64,000 bases of DNA from Geomonas agri (GCF_020179605.1 NZ_JAINZO010000001.1:1178001-1242000); one strand, 5' to 3'. Counted from the stretch's first letter, positions 41,982 to 52,086 are shown. Program-made: numbers and translations. The notes: generated by a model from the sequence alone, not told the origin.

Positions 41982-43046
41982 ATGGACAGAAGACTCTATC
42001 TCAGCATACTTGCGGCCTTGTTCACTGCTGCTGCCGTAGTCCTTATGGTTATCCTGGCCGCCCCGGTCCTGAAGCCGCTCGCTTGGGGCCTCATCATCGG
42101 CGTAGCTACCATGCCCCATTACAACCGCGTCCTGCGACGCAACCCGGAGCATCCGAATCGTTCCGCCGGCATTATGGTGCTTGCTGTCGCGATCTGCTTC
42201 GTTCTTCCTGTAGCCGCACTGGTGGTCACCGCGGCGATCAACGCACCTGACTGGTACCAGCAGGTGGTGCAACTGGTCCAGACGGTCGCTAAGACCGGCA
42301 CCACTAATTTCGGCCACTATCCCGTGGTGCAAAAGGTCATGACGTTGGTGGACCGGTTCAATATCGACTTGGCCGGCCTCGGCGGCAAGATCGCTTCGAC
42401 CAGTTCAACCGTCATTTTGGGGCTTGCCGCCGACCTGGCGCGCAACATGTTCAGCTTTCTCGGCACCCTTGCCATTGCACTGTTCATCCTTTACTTCATC
42501 TATCGCGACGGCGAGCGTGTGGTTTCCGCGTTCATCGGCAGGCTCGCTCCCGATCCGCGCAAGGCCCAGTACTACGCCTCCCAGGTCCGCTCCATCACCA
42601 CCGCGGTGACGGTGGGGACGGTGCTTACCTGCGCCACCCAGGGAGTACTCGCCGGGCTTGGCTACTGGGTGGCTGGGGTGCCGGCGCCGATCTTCTGCGG
42701 GGCGCTCACCGCCATCGCCGCGTTGGTCCCCGTGGTGGGCACCGGTGTGGTATGGGTGCCGCTCGTGGTCGTCCTCGCCCTGAACGGCTCGTACCTCGCC
42801 GCAGGGTTGCTCGCCGCCTGGTGCATCATCTTCGTCGGCATCGCCGATAACGCCATTCGCCCCCTTGCAATCGGCGCCTCCAGCGACATTTCGACTCTCG
42901 CCGTTGTCCTCGGCGCCATCTGCGGTGTGGTCAGCATGGGGCTGCTCGGACTGATCGTTGGACCGGTCATCTTCGCCGTCCTGTTCTCGCTTTGGGATGA
43001 TGCCGTAGCCGACGCCGATGCGGCGAACGAAGCAGAAATCCCCTGA
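41982..43046 (+). CDS. AI-2E family transporter (PerM-like)
   Basis: A 354-residue inner-membrane protein with the AI-2E/PerM layout: two N-terminal helices (LSILAALFTAAAVVLMVIL and IMVLAVAICFVLPVAALVV), a long amphipathic linker, then a cluster of helices with the family pattern LAIALFILYFIYRDGERV, PAPIFCGALTAIAALVPVVGTGVVW and a late ADNAIRPLAIG. Members export or permeate small molecules (autoinducer-2, or act as Na+/H+ antiporters); substrate unknown here. AAGGGAG precedes the ATG. Confidence 0.9.
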   Translation: MDRRLYLSILAALFTAAAVVLMVILAAPVLKPLAWGLIIGVATMPHYNRVLRRNPEHPNRSAGIMVLAVAICFVLPVAALVVTAAINAPDWYQQVVQLVQTVAKTGTTNFGHYPVVQKVMTLVDRFNIDLAGLGGKIASTSSTVILGLAADLARNMFSFLGTLAIALFILYFIYRDGERVVSAFIGRLAPDPRKAQYYASQVRSITTAVTVGTVLTCATQGVLAGLGYWVAGVPAPIFCGALTAIAALVPVVGTGVVWVPLVVVLALNGSYLAAGLLAAWCIIFVGIADNAIRPLAIGASSDISTLAVVLGAICGVVSMGLLGLIVGPVIFAVLFSLWDDAVADADAANEAEIP

Positions 43047-43100
43047 TTGCCCGCGCTTCCAGTCGGCTGCACAGGCGGGAGGCGGAGGAGGTCGTGTCGT

Positions 43101-44027
43101 ATGGTAGCTAGCAAGACGATTACCAGGGTGACCCTGAGCGCTCTGGCTCTTTTGATCGCCGTTTTATGCTGCCGTCTCGCGCTGGCTGCCGAAGCCGAGC
43201 CTTCGGGAGAGAGAGCCCTTCTTGCCAAGTACGCGGCTATCAAGGGAAAGCTGGACAAGAATCAGTTCGGCGCCCCTATCTACCTCGAGTCCACCGAGGG
43301 ACAGGACTCGGTGCGGGTCGACATGTACGGCGTCTTCCACTACCCCTTCGAGACCGTGCGCGATACGCTGCAATCCCCGGCGGCGTGGTGCGAAATCACC
43401 CCCTTGCACATCAACATCAAGGCCTGCGTCTACAAGACCACCAAGCAGCAGACCCAGTTGACTCTTTACAGTGGCCGCAAGTACTTCCAGCCTCCCTCCG
43501 ACGCCTACCCGCTGAAGCTGTCCTTCCGGGTCGGCGCTAGCCGCGCTGATTACTTCGACCTCTCCCTGGTGGGAGAGGAAGGACCTTTTGGCACCCGTGA
43601 TCACCGCATTGGGGTGCAGGCGGTTCCCCTGGAGGGCCAGGCGACCTTCCTCCATTTCAGCTATACCTATAGCCACGGCACCATGGCGCGTATGGCCATC
43701 AAGACCTACTTCGCTACGCTGGGACGGGACAAGGTGGGCTTTACCATGGTAGGGGAGGACGGGAAGCAGACCTACATCGACGGCGTCCGGGGCGCGGTGG
43801 AACGCAACACCATGCGCTATTACCTGGCCCTGCAGACCTACCTGGATACCCTGAAGACTCCGGAGGGACAGCGTTTCGAACAGCGCCTGAACCGCTGGTA
43901 CGACCTGACCGCGAAGTACCCTCGCCAATTGAAAGAGATCGACAAGGCCGCCTACCTGAGCAACAAGAAAATGGAGCGAGCCCAGCAGGAGGCCCTGCAG
44001 ACAAAACAGGGAAAGCAGGGGGAGTGA
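43101..44027 (+). CDS. Conserved periplasmic protein of unknown function
   Basis: A 308-residue exported protein. The signal peptide spans about 1-29 (VTLSALALLIAVLCCRLALAA). The mature chain is a mixed alpha/beta domain with repeated aromatic strands (RVDMYGVFHYPFETVRDTL; ADYFDLSLVGEEGPFGTRDH; FLHFSYTYSHGTMARMAIKTYFA), somewhat like START/SRPBCC-type lipid-binding folds, and ends in a Lys/Gln-rich helix. GGAGGAGG lies ten bases before the ATG at 43101. It is directly followed (31 bases) by the Att-like ABC exporter genes and may be its periplasmic partner. Confidence 0.75.
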   Translation: MVASKTITRVTLSALALLIAVLCCRLALAAEAEPSGERALLAKYAAIKGKLDKNQFGAPIYLESTEGQDSVRVDMYGVFHYPFETVRDTLQSPAAWCEITPLHINIKACVYKTTKQQTQLTLYSGRKYFQPPSDAYPLKLSFRVGASRADYFDLSLVGEEGPFGTRDHRIGVQAVPLEGQATFLHFSYTYSHGTMARMAIKTYFATLGRDKVGFTMVGEDGKQTYIDGVRGAVERNTMRYYLALQTYLDTLKTPEGQRFEQRLNRWYDLTAKYPRQLKEIDKAAYLSNKKMERAQQEALQTKQGKQGE

Positions 44028-44058
44028 TCTAAGCTCCCCTCCAGGCAAAGGACATGCG

Positions 44059-44760
44059 ATGGCAGAACCGATTGTCGAATTGAAGGGGATCGGCAAGAGT
44101 TTTCACGAGGGGGACCGGGAGCGGATCGTGTTCCGGGACGCTTCCCTCTCCATAGATCCCGGCTCCTGGGTGTTCCTGTTCGGGCGCAGCGGCTCCGGGA
44201 AATCGACCCTGTTGAACCTGGTGTCTGGCATCGACCTTCCCGACCACGGCGAGGTAAGGGTGGACGGCGCCGACTTGACCCGCCTGTCCGAGCGCGAGCG
44301 CACCCTGTTTCGCCGCAACCACATCGGCTTCGTCTTCCAGTTCTACAACCTGATACCTACGCTTACCGTCGAGGAGAATGTCCTGCTCCCCCTGGAGCTC
44401 TCCGGAACGCTGACCCCGGCTGGGCGCCGGCACGCGTCCGAACTCCTGGACGCGGTGGGGCTCGCTGACCGCGGACGCGCTTTCCCTGACCGGCTCTCCG
44501 GCGGAGAGCAGCAGCGGGTGGCCGTCGCCCGCGCCCTGGTGCACGCCCCCAAGCTCGTGCTTGCCGACGAGCCGACCGGCAACCTGGATGCGCAGACCGG
44601 ACGCCAGGTGCTCGACCTGTTCCAGCGCCTGCTCCGCCCGGCCGGCACCACGCTGGTGCTGGTGACCCATAGCGGCGAGGTGGCATCCCTTGCCGACCGG
44701 GTGCTGAGCATCAAGGACGGCGTCCTCGTGGATGCGGACGTCCCGGGAGTTAAGGGATGA
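44059..44760 (+). CDS. ABC transporter ATPase (LolD/AttE-like)
   Basis: A 233-residue ABC ATPase of the MacB/LolD class. Walker A is [13 protein letters not shown], the Q-loop has [17 protein letters not shown], signature [16 protein letters not shown], Walker [14 protein letters not shown], and H-loop LVTHSGEVA. The stop overlaps the FtsX permease start by four bases (ATGA). Together with the permease and the AttH/CrtC-type protein it forms a set like attEFGH, which drives export or extraction of a lipid or lipoprotein. The substrate is not known. Confidence 0.92.
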   Translation: MAEPIVELKGIGKSFHEGDRERIVFRDASLSIDPGSWVFLFGRSGSGKSTLLNLVSGIDLPDHGEVRVDGADLTRLSERERTLFRRNHIGFVFQFYNLIPTLTVEENVLLPLELSGTLTPAGRRHASELLDAVGLADRGRAFPDRLSGGEQQRVAVARALVHAPKLVLADEPTGNLDAQTGRQVLDLFQRLLRPAGTTLVLVTHSGEVASLADRVLSIKDGVLVDADVPGVKG

Positions 44761-47291
44761 TTCTGTGGCGCGCCGGGATGCGCAACGTGCTGCGCCACCC
44801 CTGGCTCACCGTGCTGGCCGTCCTGGGCGTGGCGCTTGGGGTAGCCGTGGTCACCGCGGTGGACCACGCCAACGAGGCTGCCCAGCGCGCTTTTCGCCTG
44901 GCAGCGGAAACCGTCGCCGGGCGCGCCACGCACCAGGTGGTCGGCGGCCCCACCTCCCTTGACGAAAACCTCTACCGGAAGATCCGCGTCGGGTTGCGCG
45001 TGCGCGGCTCCGCTCCCGTTGTCTCCGGCCACCTGCAGCTCGCCGGCCGTACCTTCCAACTGATCGGTATCGATCCCTTTGCCGAGCCCCCCCTGAGAAG
45101 CTTTTCCTCGCGTTTCGCCGACCGCGGCGTGTTGACCGAACTGATGACGCGCCCAGGCACCGTGCTGATGCTCCCGGAGAGCGCTACAGAACTGGGCCTG
45201 AAGCGGGGCGCAGCTGTTGCCGCCGACAGCGCCGGCATCCGGCGCCAGCTGGTACTGGCCGGGTTACTCGAGCCCCCGGACCAGGTAAGCCGGGTGGCGC
45301 TCGCCTCGGTGCTGGTGTGCGACATCGCCACCGCGCAGGAGTTGCTGGGCCTGGTGGGCCGTCTCTCCCGTATCGACCTGGTCCTGCCGGAAGGGGAGGA
45401 GGGTGCGAGTGTGCTCAAGGAGGTGCGCGCCATCCTACCTCCCGGCGCCGACATCGTCCCTGCCGGGGCCAAGGCCGGCGCGCTGGACCAGATGACCCGC
45501 GCCTTCCGGCTCAACCTGAAGGCGTTGAGCCTGCTTGCCCTCGTGGTCGGCATGTTCCTTATCTACAACACCATGACCTTCTCGGTGGTGCGCAGGAGAC
45601 GCCTGATCGGGATGCTTCGGGCGCTCGGGGTGAGCCGCCGGGAAGTCTTCGTCATGATCTGCGCGGAAGCGCTCCTGATCGGGATTGCAGGCACTGTGGC
45701 CGGTTTGGCGGCGGGCGCGCTCCTCGGCTCGGAACTGACCCGGCTGGTAACCAGGACCATCAATGACCTCTACTTCGTGATGGAGGTGCGTCGGGTGCCA
45801 CTGCTTCCAGGCGCGCTGTGGAAGGGGGCTCTGCTCGGCGTCGCCGCCACCCTGGCCGCCACCATGCCCGCCGCCCTTGAGGCGACCGGTGCGCCCCCGC
45901 GCGCGGTGCTGTCGCGCTCGCAGGTGGAGTCGCGCCGCCGGAGGCTCCTGCCGCTGGCGACCTGTGGCGGCTTTTTCCTGATCGCTGCCGGCTGCGGGCT
46001 GTTCCTCACCGAACGCGGCGGCATCGTCGGGGGCTTCCTCGGGCTCTTCGCCGTCATCGTCGGCTATACCCTGTTGGTCCCCGCCGCGGTCATGCTTCTC
46101 AGCGCACTGCTGCGTCCCCTGCTGGAACTGCTGCTCGGCTCCCTGGGCAGGATGGCGGCCCGCGGCGTCGTGGTGTCCCTTTCCCGCACCGGGGTGGCTA
46201 CCGCGGCACTCGTGGTTGCGGTCTCTGCCGGGATCGGTGTCGGCATCATGGTGGGGGGCTTCCGGCTCACGGTGCAGAACTGGCTTAGCAATTGGCTGCA
46301 GGCCGACGTCTACGTGACCTCGGCGGACCGTGGCGGCGGCCGCTACCGTCCTCCGCTCGACCCCGCCTTGGTGGCCCGCCTCTCCGGGCTTGCCGGGGAG
46401 GCGCAGGTGACACTCTCGCGCCGGGTCCGCATCGAAGGCGCTGTCGGCGGGGTGGAGGTGTTCTCCGTTCAGGTGCCGCAGCGGACCTTCCTGCGTTACC
46501 CCTTCAAGGAGGGGGATCCTGCCCGCGCCTGGGACGCATTCCGTAGCGGCAGCGCGGTGCTGGTTTCCGAGCCCTACAGTTACCGGCATCACCTGCATCC
46601 CGGTGACAGCGTCACCCTGCGCACCAGTCGCGGCGAGAGGCGCTTCCCCGTTGCCGGCGTCATCTACGACTACGGCTCAGATACCGGCATCGTCATCATG
46701 AGCCGCGCCGGTTACGTCGCCAACTTCGCCGACCAGAGCGTCGACGGCATGTCCTTTACCGCCCGACCCGGGCTCAGTGTGGCGCTGCTTCTTGAGTTGG
46801 TACGGGCGAGGGTAGGTGGAGATCAGGTGATGGTGGTTTCCAACGCGCAGCTGCGCCAGGCCACAGTGGAGGTCTTCGACCGCACCTTTGCTATCACCGG
46901 GGTGCTGCGCATGCTGACCATGCTGGTGGCCTTCGTGGGGATCCTCTCCGCCCTCATGGCCATGCAGGTGGAGCGTGCCCGCGAGCTCGCGGTGCTGCGC
47001 GCCATCGGCCTCACACCGGGGCAGGTCTGGGGCGTGGTCTGCGGAGAGACGGTCCTGATAGGGCTCATTGCCGGGCTGCTGTCGCTTCCCCTGGGGATCG
47101 CCGAGGCCCTGGTGCTGATCTACGTGATCAACCTCCGCTCCTTCGGCTGGACCATGCAGCTTGCCATCACCCCCGCGCAACTCCGCGAGGCGCTGCTCCT
47201 TGCGGTGACGGCAGCGTTCCTGGCCGGCATCTATCCCTCGCTCAGGATCGCACGCACCTCGCCCGCCGTGGCCTTGAAGGAGGAGGATTAG
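44757..47291 (+). CDS. FtsX-type ABC transporter permease (AttF/AttG-like, fused)
   Basis: An 844-residue inner-membrane permease with two FtsX domains in one chain. The N-terminal helix lies at about 10-30 and a periplasmic domain runs to about 245. FtsX domain 1 (about 255-390) has [39 protein letters not shown]. Middle helices lie at about 400-470 and a second periplasmic region to about 715. FtsX domain 2 (about 720-835) has [22 protein letters not shown]. In the Att system these halves are separate AttF and AttG. The AttH-like gene starts two bases after the stop. Confidence 0.9.
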   Translation: MILWRAGMRNVLRHPWLTVLAVLGVALGVAVVTAVDHANEAAQRAFRLAAETVAGRATHQVVGGPTSLDENLYRKIRVGLRVRGSAPVVSGHLQLAGRTFQLIGIDPFAEPPLRSFSSRFADRGVLTELMTRPGTVLMLPESATELGLKRGAAVAADSAGIRRQLVLAGLLEPPDQVSRVALASVLVCDIATAQELLGLVGRLSRIDLVLPEGEEGASVLKEVRAILPPGADIVPAGAKAGALDQMTRAFRLNLKALSLLALVVGMFLIYNTMTFSVVRRRRLIGMLRALGVSRREVFVMICAEALLIGIAGTVAGLAAGALLGSELTRLVTRTINDLYFVMEVRRVPLLPGALWKGALLGVAATLAATMPAALEATGAPPRAVLSRSQVESRRRRLLPLATCGGFFLIAAGCGLFLTERGGIVGGFLGLFAVIVGYTLLVPAAVMLLSALLRPLLELLLGSLGRMAARGVVVSLSRTGVATAALVVAVSAGIGVGIMVGGFRLTVQNWLSNWLQADVYVTSADRGGGRYRPPLDPALVARLSGLAGEAQVTLSRRVRIEGAVGGVEVFSVQVPQRTFLRYPFKEGDPARAWDAFRSGSAVLVSEPYSYRHHLHPGDSVTLRTSRGERRFPVAGVIYDYGSDTGIVIMSRAGYVANFADQSVDGMSFTARPGLSVALLLELVRARVGGDQVMVVSNAQLRQATVEVFDRTFAITGVLRMLTMLVAFVGILSALMAMQVERARELAVLRAIGLTPGQVWGVVCGETVLIGLIAGLLSLPLGIAEALVLIYVINLRSFGWTMQLAITPAQLREALLLAVTAAFLAGIYPSLRIARTSPAVALKEED

Positions 47292-47292
47292 C

Positions 47293-48468
47293 ATGCGTCG
47301 GCTCCTCATCTTGACGGCTGTTGCGGTCTGCGCCCTGCTGCTGACGTGGTATTTCCGGTCTGCCACGCGGACTCCCGACAGCTCTCGACAGGAGACCTTC
47401 AGCGTCGCCCAGACCCTGGGTGGCGCCGCTGCGCCCGGGTACCTCCGTGCCGACAAACCGCGCCGGTTCACCTTTCCCGCCGATCACGGGCCGCATCCCG
47501 GTTTTCGCAACGAGTGGTGGTATTTCACCGGCAATCTGCAAACCCGCGACGGACGGCGCTTTGGCTACCAGCTGACCTTCTTCAAAACCGCCCTTACTCC
47601 CGCCGCCGTGCTGCGGGCATCTGCCTGGGGGACCAACGAGGTTTACATGGCGCACTTCGCGCTGACCGACGTGGCGGGGAAAAAGTACCGTTTCGCCGAG
47701 CGCTTCAGCCGGGCCGCACTGGGGCTTGCCGGCGCCGGTGGGAATCCGCTCTCGGTACGCCTGGAGGATTGGACCATGCTGCAGACGTCGCCTCGCCCGT
47801 GGGGAGTGCGCCTGACCGCTGCCGAGCCTGACTTCGCCGTCGACTTCGATCTGGTGAGCCTCAAGTCCGAGGTCCTGAACGGGGCAGGGGGGCTCAGTCG
47901 CAAGGGGGCGACGCCGGGCAACGCCTCCTACTACTACTCCATTCCACGCATGGCAACCTCGGGGACGATCCGTATCGGGACGCAGCGCTTCGCCGTGAGC
48001 GGGCTGTCGTGGCTGGATCGTGAATGGAGCACCAGCGCCCTGGAGCCGGACCAGGTCGGCTGGGACTGGTTCGCCCTGCAGCTCGACGACGGCAGGGACC
48101 TGATGTTCTACCAGTTGCGCCGGCGTGACGGCAGTAGCGATCCCTTTTCAGGCGGGAACCTGGTCGCTGCCGACGGCCGCAGCACGAAGCTCGCCCGCGA
48201 CGAGGTGCAGTTGGAGGTGGTTAGTTGGTGGGCGAGCCCCGCCAGTGGTGCCCGGTACCCGGCGGTGTGGCGGTTGCGGGTTCCCGGACAGGGGATAGCT
48301 CTGGAAGTGGTCCCGAGGCTTCCCGAGCAGGAGTTGCTTACCGCGTTTCGCTATTGGGAGGGCGCAGTCGAGGTGCGCGGTTTGGATGGGAGTCCCGGCG
48401 GATCAGGATACCTGGAGATGACCGGGTATCAAGCGGCTGTCGAGGAAAACAAGGAACCGTCGCGCTGA
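47293..48468 (+). CDS. AttH/CrtC (carotenoid 1,2-hydratase-like) lipocalin-type protein
   Basis: A 391-residue protein. The N-terminal helix (LLILTAVAVCALLLTWYF) is a signal or anchor with the basic residues just before it. The double-lipocalin AttH/CrtC fold follows, with the hallmark FPADHGPHPGFRNEWWYFTGNL, GYQLTFFKTAL, SYYYSIPRMATSGTI, SWLDREWSTSALEPDQVGWDWFALQL and YWEGAVEV. Despite the CrtC name, these proteins in ABC clusters are taken to bind lipid rather than hydrate carotenoid. AGGAGG lies four to five bases before the ATG. It completes the exporter unit. Confidence 0.9.
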   Translation: MRRLLILTAVAVCALLLTWYFRSATRTPDSSRQETFSVAQTLGGAAAPGYLRADKPRRFTFPADHGPHPGFRNEWWYFTGNLQTRDGRRFGYQLTFFKTALTPAAVLRASAWGTNEVYMAHFALTDVAGKKYRFAERFSRAALGLAGAGGNPLSVRLEDWTMLQTSPRPWGVRLTAAEPDFAVDFDLVSLKSEVLNGAGGLSRKGATPGNASYYYSIPRMATSGTIRIGTQRFAVSGLSWLDREWSTSALEPDQVGWDWFALQLDDGRDLMFYQLRRRDGSSDPFSGGNLVAADGRSTKLARDEVQLEVVSWWASPASGARYPAVWRLRVPGQGIALEVVPRLPEQELLTAFRYWEGAVEVRGLDGSPGGSGYLEMTGYQAAVEENKEPSR

Positions 48469-48489
48469 GGCAGCGTGGCAGAAACAGAG

Positions 48490-48600
48490 GGGCCTGGCGT
48501 TGCAGGTGCCTGTCCGCCTGGTGGGACGCTCATTTCAGCCCTGCCGACTTCGCCAATCCCAAAGGGGACAGGCATCTTGCGGTGCCAGACCCATCCTTCG
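48490..48600. repeat. REP-like element with GGACAGGCA / TGCCTGTCC arms
   Basis: TGCAGGTGCCTGTCC near 48499-48513 is answered by GGGGACAGGCATCTTGC near 48560-48580. The same AAAGGGGAC...GCACCTGCGGAGCC wording occurs at 62490-62526, indicating a dispersed element. Confidence 0.45.
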
Positions 48601-48640
48601 CATGACGGCACCAACACGGGCTAAGAGAGCCCTAAAAAGA

Positions 48641-48672
48641 AAAAGCACCTGGCGCTGTGGCCCGGTGCTTTT
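48641..48672 (+). terminator. Intrinsic terminator
   Basis: AAAAGCACC pairs with GGTGCTTTT around a 14-base loop, followed by TCTCG. It ends the exporter operon. Confidence 0.7.
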
Positions 48673-48711
48673 CTCGTTGAGTAGCTAATTGTGAGTAGTA
48701 CGGAAACGAAA

Positions 48712-48740
48712 AAAGGACTTAGGAGAGTCCTAAGTCCTTT
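48712..48740 (-). terminator. Intrinsic terminator of the tRNA-Ala gene
   Basis: A 13-bp perfect stem AAAGGACTTAGGA / TCCTAAGTCCTTT with a three-base loop. T run on the minus strand. Confidence 0.9.
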
Positions 48741-48748
48741 GTAAATGA

Positions 48749-48824
<76 letters not shown>

Positions 48825-48839
48825 ATCGAAGGAGTCCTG

Positions 48840-48868
48840 TTTATAGCAAACGGTGCTTTGACTGTCAA
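48840..48868 (-). promoter_or_regulatory. Sigma-70 promoter of tRNA-Ala
   Basis: On the minus strand: TTGACA, 17 bases, TATAAA, ending about 16 bases before the tRNA. Confidence 0.85.
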
Positions 48869-48934
48869 TATATAATTCTTCACTGCTTGTAAAAAAGTTT
48901 TTAACGCACATCCGCCCTGGTTGCGGCTCTACGA

Positions 48935-49124
48935 GCTGTATAGGATGACTCTATCCTGTGTTAGACAGGTCAACTAAGGGGTTGGCGAACTCTGTCTTTC
49001 GATTCCTCCTATACAGCCATTAGCTTCTGAACCCGATAGGACATGAACAACTGCAGCCACATGGTGTGGACTTTTGACCACGGCTGCCTATCGACCGTTC
49101 ACCAGATCCTGTGGTATTGAACTA
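48935..49124. other. Strongly structured leader region upstream of the GGDEF-EAL gene
   Basis: Three successive folds are visible. (1) GCTGTATAGGA (48935-48945) pairs with TCCTATACAGC (49007-49017), enclosing CCTGT-GTTAG-ACAGG (48955-48969). (2) CGATAG (49034) / CTATCG (49088), GCAGCC (49053) / GGCTGC (49082) and GTGG (49066) / CCAC (49078) are nested. (3) GTTCA (49097) / TGAAC (49118) with CCA/TGG inside. No ORF is present. It may be a structured RNA or a regulatory leader; I recognise no known family, and the strand is not certain. Confidence 0.5.
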
Positions 49125-49153
49125 TCGGCCGAGCACTCTTAACCCCCGGGAGA

Positions 49154-52057
49154 GTGGCTGAGGTGAAATTCGATTCCAAAAATTCCTTCCAGAACACTGG
49201 CTCCGTAAAAACAATCCTCTCTAGAGCTGTAGTTACCGTCCTGGTGTGGACCCTGCTGCTGGCCCTCGCCGTGTGGTGGAACGTGCGCGTCGCCTACCAG
49301 CAGGCTTTCGAACTGGCCAGAACCCAAGCCCACATAGCACTTGCCAAGGACCTGGCCTTCAGAAAGTGGGCATCCAAACGCGGCGGGATCTACATGGAAC
49401 TCGGGCCGCTGGTCACGCCGAGCCCCTTTCTGAATCACGTGCCTGACCGCGACCTGCAGACTACCAGGGGGGGGCAGTTGACGCTGAAAAACCCCGCCAT
49501 GATCATGAACGAGATCACCCAGGAAGCGCCCCAGTTCAACGGTATCAATACCAGGATTACCTCCAGGTTGTACATCAACGCTGTCGACGCCCCGGACGAG
49601 TGGGAGCGAACCGCACTGTTCATCGTGGAGGGGACCCGCGAGACTTACCATAGCGCCACGCTTATCAACGGGAAACCCTACCTGCGCATGATGCAGCCCA
49701 TGATCATGGAACAGTCCTGTCTCAAGTGTCACGCCTGGACCGGTATCAAGGTTGGTGAACTGCGCGGTGGGACCGACGTCTCTATACCGTTGGCGCCTTT
49801 TTATGCCGCGGCGGTGAAGCAGGCACGGGGCATCGTAATAAGTCACGGCGCTATCTGGCTTCTTGGTCTCGCTTCGGTCGGTTTCATCACGCGCCGTACG
49901 ATCAGGACCGAGTTGGAGCGCTGCCAACAAGAGGCCCAGCTCAAGGAGAAAAACCTGGAACTGCAGGATTCCAGGCAGTACCTCTTGACCATTATTGATT
50001 TTCTCCCAGATGCGACCCTGATTATCGACAATCTTGGCAAGGTAGTGGGGTGGAACCGTGAACTGGCCAGGCTGACCGGCGTTCCCGCCGAAAAGATGAT
50101 CGGTCGTGGCGATCTCGAATACTCACTTCCTTTCTACGGTCACCGGCGCCCCCTACTGATCGACCTGGCGTTGGATCCCAGCCGCGACGGCGAGGGGAGC
50201 TATGAAGGGTTTACCCGTACCGGTGACATTGTGCATGGTGAATGCTACGCTCCCGGCCTTAGTGAGACCCCTGCCTACCTGACCACCGCCGCCTCGGTGT
50301 TGCGCAACTCGAAAGGGGAGGTTATCGGCGCCATCGAGTGTATCAGGGACAAGACTGAGCAGATGAAGACCCAGAAGCGGATCAACCTGCTTGCCAAGAT
50401 CTTCAATGAGAGCGGCGAGGCCATCGTCATTACCGACAGCGAAAACAGGATCATGGAGACCAACAGGGCCTTCGCCCAGTTCACCGGTTACTCCCGCGAG
50501 GAAGCATTGGGCAAAAACCCGCGAGTACTCAAGTCCGGCATAGAGGACAAGAAGTTTTACGAGAACATGTGGCGCTCCATCCTGGAAACCAACTACTGGC
50601 AGGGAGAGATCTGGGACAAGCGCAAGGATGGTTCCCTCTATCCCAAGTGGCTCACTATCACGGCCATTCGCGGCGCGGATAACGTCATAACCAACTACTT
50701 CGCGACTTTCTCGGACATCACCCAGCGCAAGGTCGCGGAGATGCGGATCCAGCAGTTGGCACACACGGATACGCTCACCTCTTTGCCCAACAGGCACACC
50801 TTGGTGGAGCGGCTGACCCAGTCTCTGGAACAGGCGAAGCGGGAACGACACTCTCTCGCCGTCCTCTTCATCGACCTGGATCGTTTCAAAATGATAAACG
50901 ACACCCTGGGCCATCATGTTGGGGACTTGTTGCTCAAGGAGGTGGCGTCCCGACTCAAGGGCGCACTACGGGCCGAAGATGTCGTGGCCCGTTTCGGTGG
51001 AGACGAGTTCGTGGTAGTGCAACCCCGGATCCGGTCGCAGGTCGAGCCCGCGCATCTGGCCGAAAAAATTCTGAAGACGGTGGCCGCCCCCTATTTCCTG
51101 GATAACAACACGGTCTACACCAGTCCCAGCATTGGCATCAGCGTCTTCCCCAGCGACGGAACCACCGTGGCCGAACTGTTCAAGAACGCCGATGCGGCCA
51201 TGTATCACGCCAAGGCTGCCGGGCGCAACACGTACCAGATGTTCACTAAAGAGATGCATACCGCCGCCCGACAGCGACTTGCCATCGAGAACAGCCTGCG
51301 CAGCGCCGTCGCCAATGACGAGTTCGTACTCCACTACCAGCCCCAGGTGGAACCGGTTAGTGGCAAGCTGGTGAGCTTCGAGGCGCTGGTGCGCTGGCAG
51401 AGTCCTGATAACGGCCTGGTCTACCCGGACCGGTTCATTCCTGTGGCTGAAGAGACCGGGATGATACTGGAGATCGGTCGGCAGGTATTTGAGAAGGCGT
51501 GCCGTCAGGCGGTGCGGTGGCGTGAAGCTGGGCTTCCGTTGGTACCGATCGCGGTTAACCTCTCGGCCCGGCAACTGCGGCAGCCAGATCTACCCGAGAT
51601 GCTGTCGGCGATCATGAAGGAGTGCGGCGCTGATCCCGAAATGATCGAGCTCGAGGTGACCGAAAGCATGACCATGGAGCGTCCGGTTGAAAGTACGCGT
51701 ATTCTTGGCGCGTTGAAGGCGATGGGCATTGGCCTCTCCCTCGACGATTTCGGCACCGGTTACTCGTCACTCAGCTACTTGAAGCTCTTCCCGGTGGACA
51801 AGCTGAAGATCGACCGCTCTTTCGTAAAGGATATCGAGGTCGATCCTGACGATGCCGCTATCGCCTCCGCGACCATCGCTATGGCGCATACGCTTGGCAA
51901 GAAGGTAGTGGCGGAAGGGGTTGAGACCGAGGCCCAGCTCGAGTTCCTGGTGCAGCATGGCTGTGACATTATCCAGGGGTATTTCTACAGCAAGCCTCTG
52001 ACAGCAGAAGATGCCGAGCAGTATCTGGCGCAACGCGCACAGAAAGGGACCGTCTGA
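49154..52057 (+). CDS. Heme-c sensor (DUF3365)-PAS-PAS-GGDEF-EAL cyclic-di-GMP protein
   Basis: A 967-residue membrane protein. Helix 1 is at about 22-42. The periplasmic DUF3365/Tll0287-like sensor runs to about 215 and has a covalent heme motif CLKCH at 189-193. Helix 2 is at about 222-242. PAS domains lie at about 275-400 and 405-525. GGDEF has an intact GGDEF at 615-619. EAL has EAL at 743-745 and DDFGTGYSSL. Both catalytic halves look active, so it may make or break c-di-GMP in response to redox or ligand at the heme. The start is GTG (49154 or 49163; the second is better spaced from GGGAG). It lies alone between tRNA genes. Confidence 0.92.
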   Translation: MAEVKFDSKNSFQNTGSVKTILSRAVVTVLVWTLLLALAVWWNVRVAYQQAFELARTQAHIALAKDLAFRKWASKRGGIYMELGPLVTPSPFLNHVPDRDLQTTRGGQLTLKNPAMIMNEITQEAPQFNGINTRITSRLYINAVDAPDEWERTALFIVEGTRETYHSATLINGKPYLRMMQPMIMEQSCLKCHAWTGIKVGELRGGTDVSIPLAPFYAAAVKQARGIVISHGAIWLLGLASVGFITRRTIRTELERCQQEAQLKEKNLELQDSRQYLLTIIDFLPDATLIIDNLGKVVGWNRELARLTGVPAEKMIGRGDLEYSLPFYGHRRPLLIDLALDPSRDGEGSYEGFTRTGDIVHGECYAPGLSETPAYLTTAASVLRNSKGEVIGAIECIRDKTEQMKTQKRINLLAKIFNESGEAIVITDSENRIMETNRAFAQFTGYSREEALGKNPRVLKSGIEDKKFYENMWRSILETNYWQGEIWDKRKDGSLYPKWLTITAIRGADNVITNYFATFSDITQRKVAEMRIQQLAHTDTLTSLPNRHTLVERLTQSLEQAKRERHSLAVLFIDLDRFKMINDTLGHHVGDLLLKEVASRLKGALRAEDVVARFGGDEFVVVQPRIRSQVEPAHLAEKILKTVAAPYFLDNNTVYTSPSIGISVFPSDGTTVAELFKNADAAMYHAKAAGRNTYQMFTKEMHTAARQRLAIENSLRSAVANDEFVLHYQPQVEPVSGKLVSFEALVRWQSPDNGLVYPDRFIPVAEETGMILEIGRQVFEKACRQAVRWREAGLPLVPIAVNLSARQLRQPDLPEMLSAIMKECGADPEMIELEVTESMTMERPVESTRILGALKAMGIGLSLDDFGTGYSSLSYLKLFPVDKLKIDRSFVKDIEVDPDDAAIASATIAMAHTLGKKVVAEGVETEAQLEFLVQHGCDIIQGYFYSKPLTAEDAEQYLAQRAQKGTV

Positions 52058-52086
52058 CAGGAATGGCAGAAGTTAGGGAATCTTAC

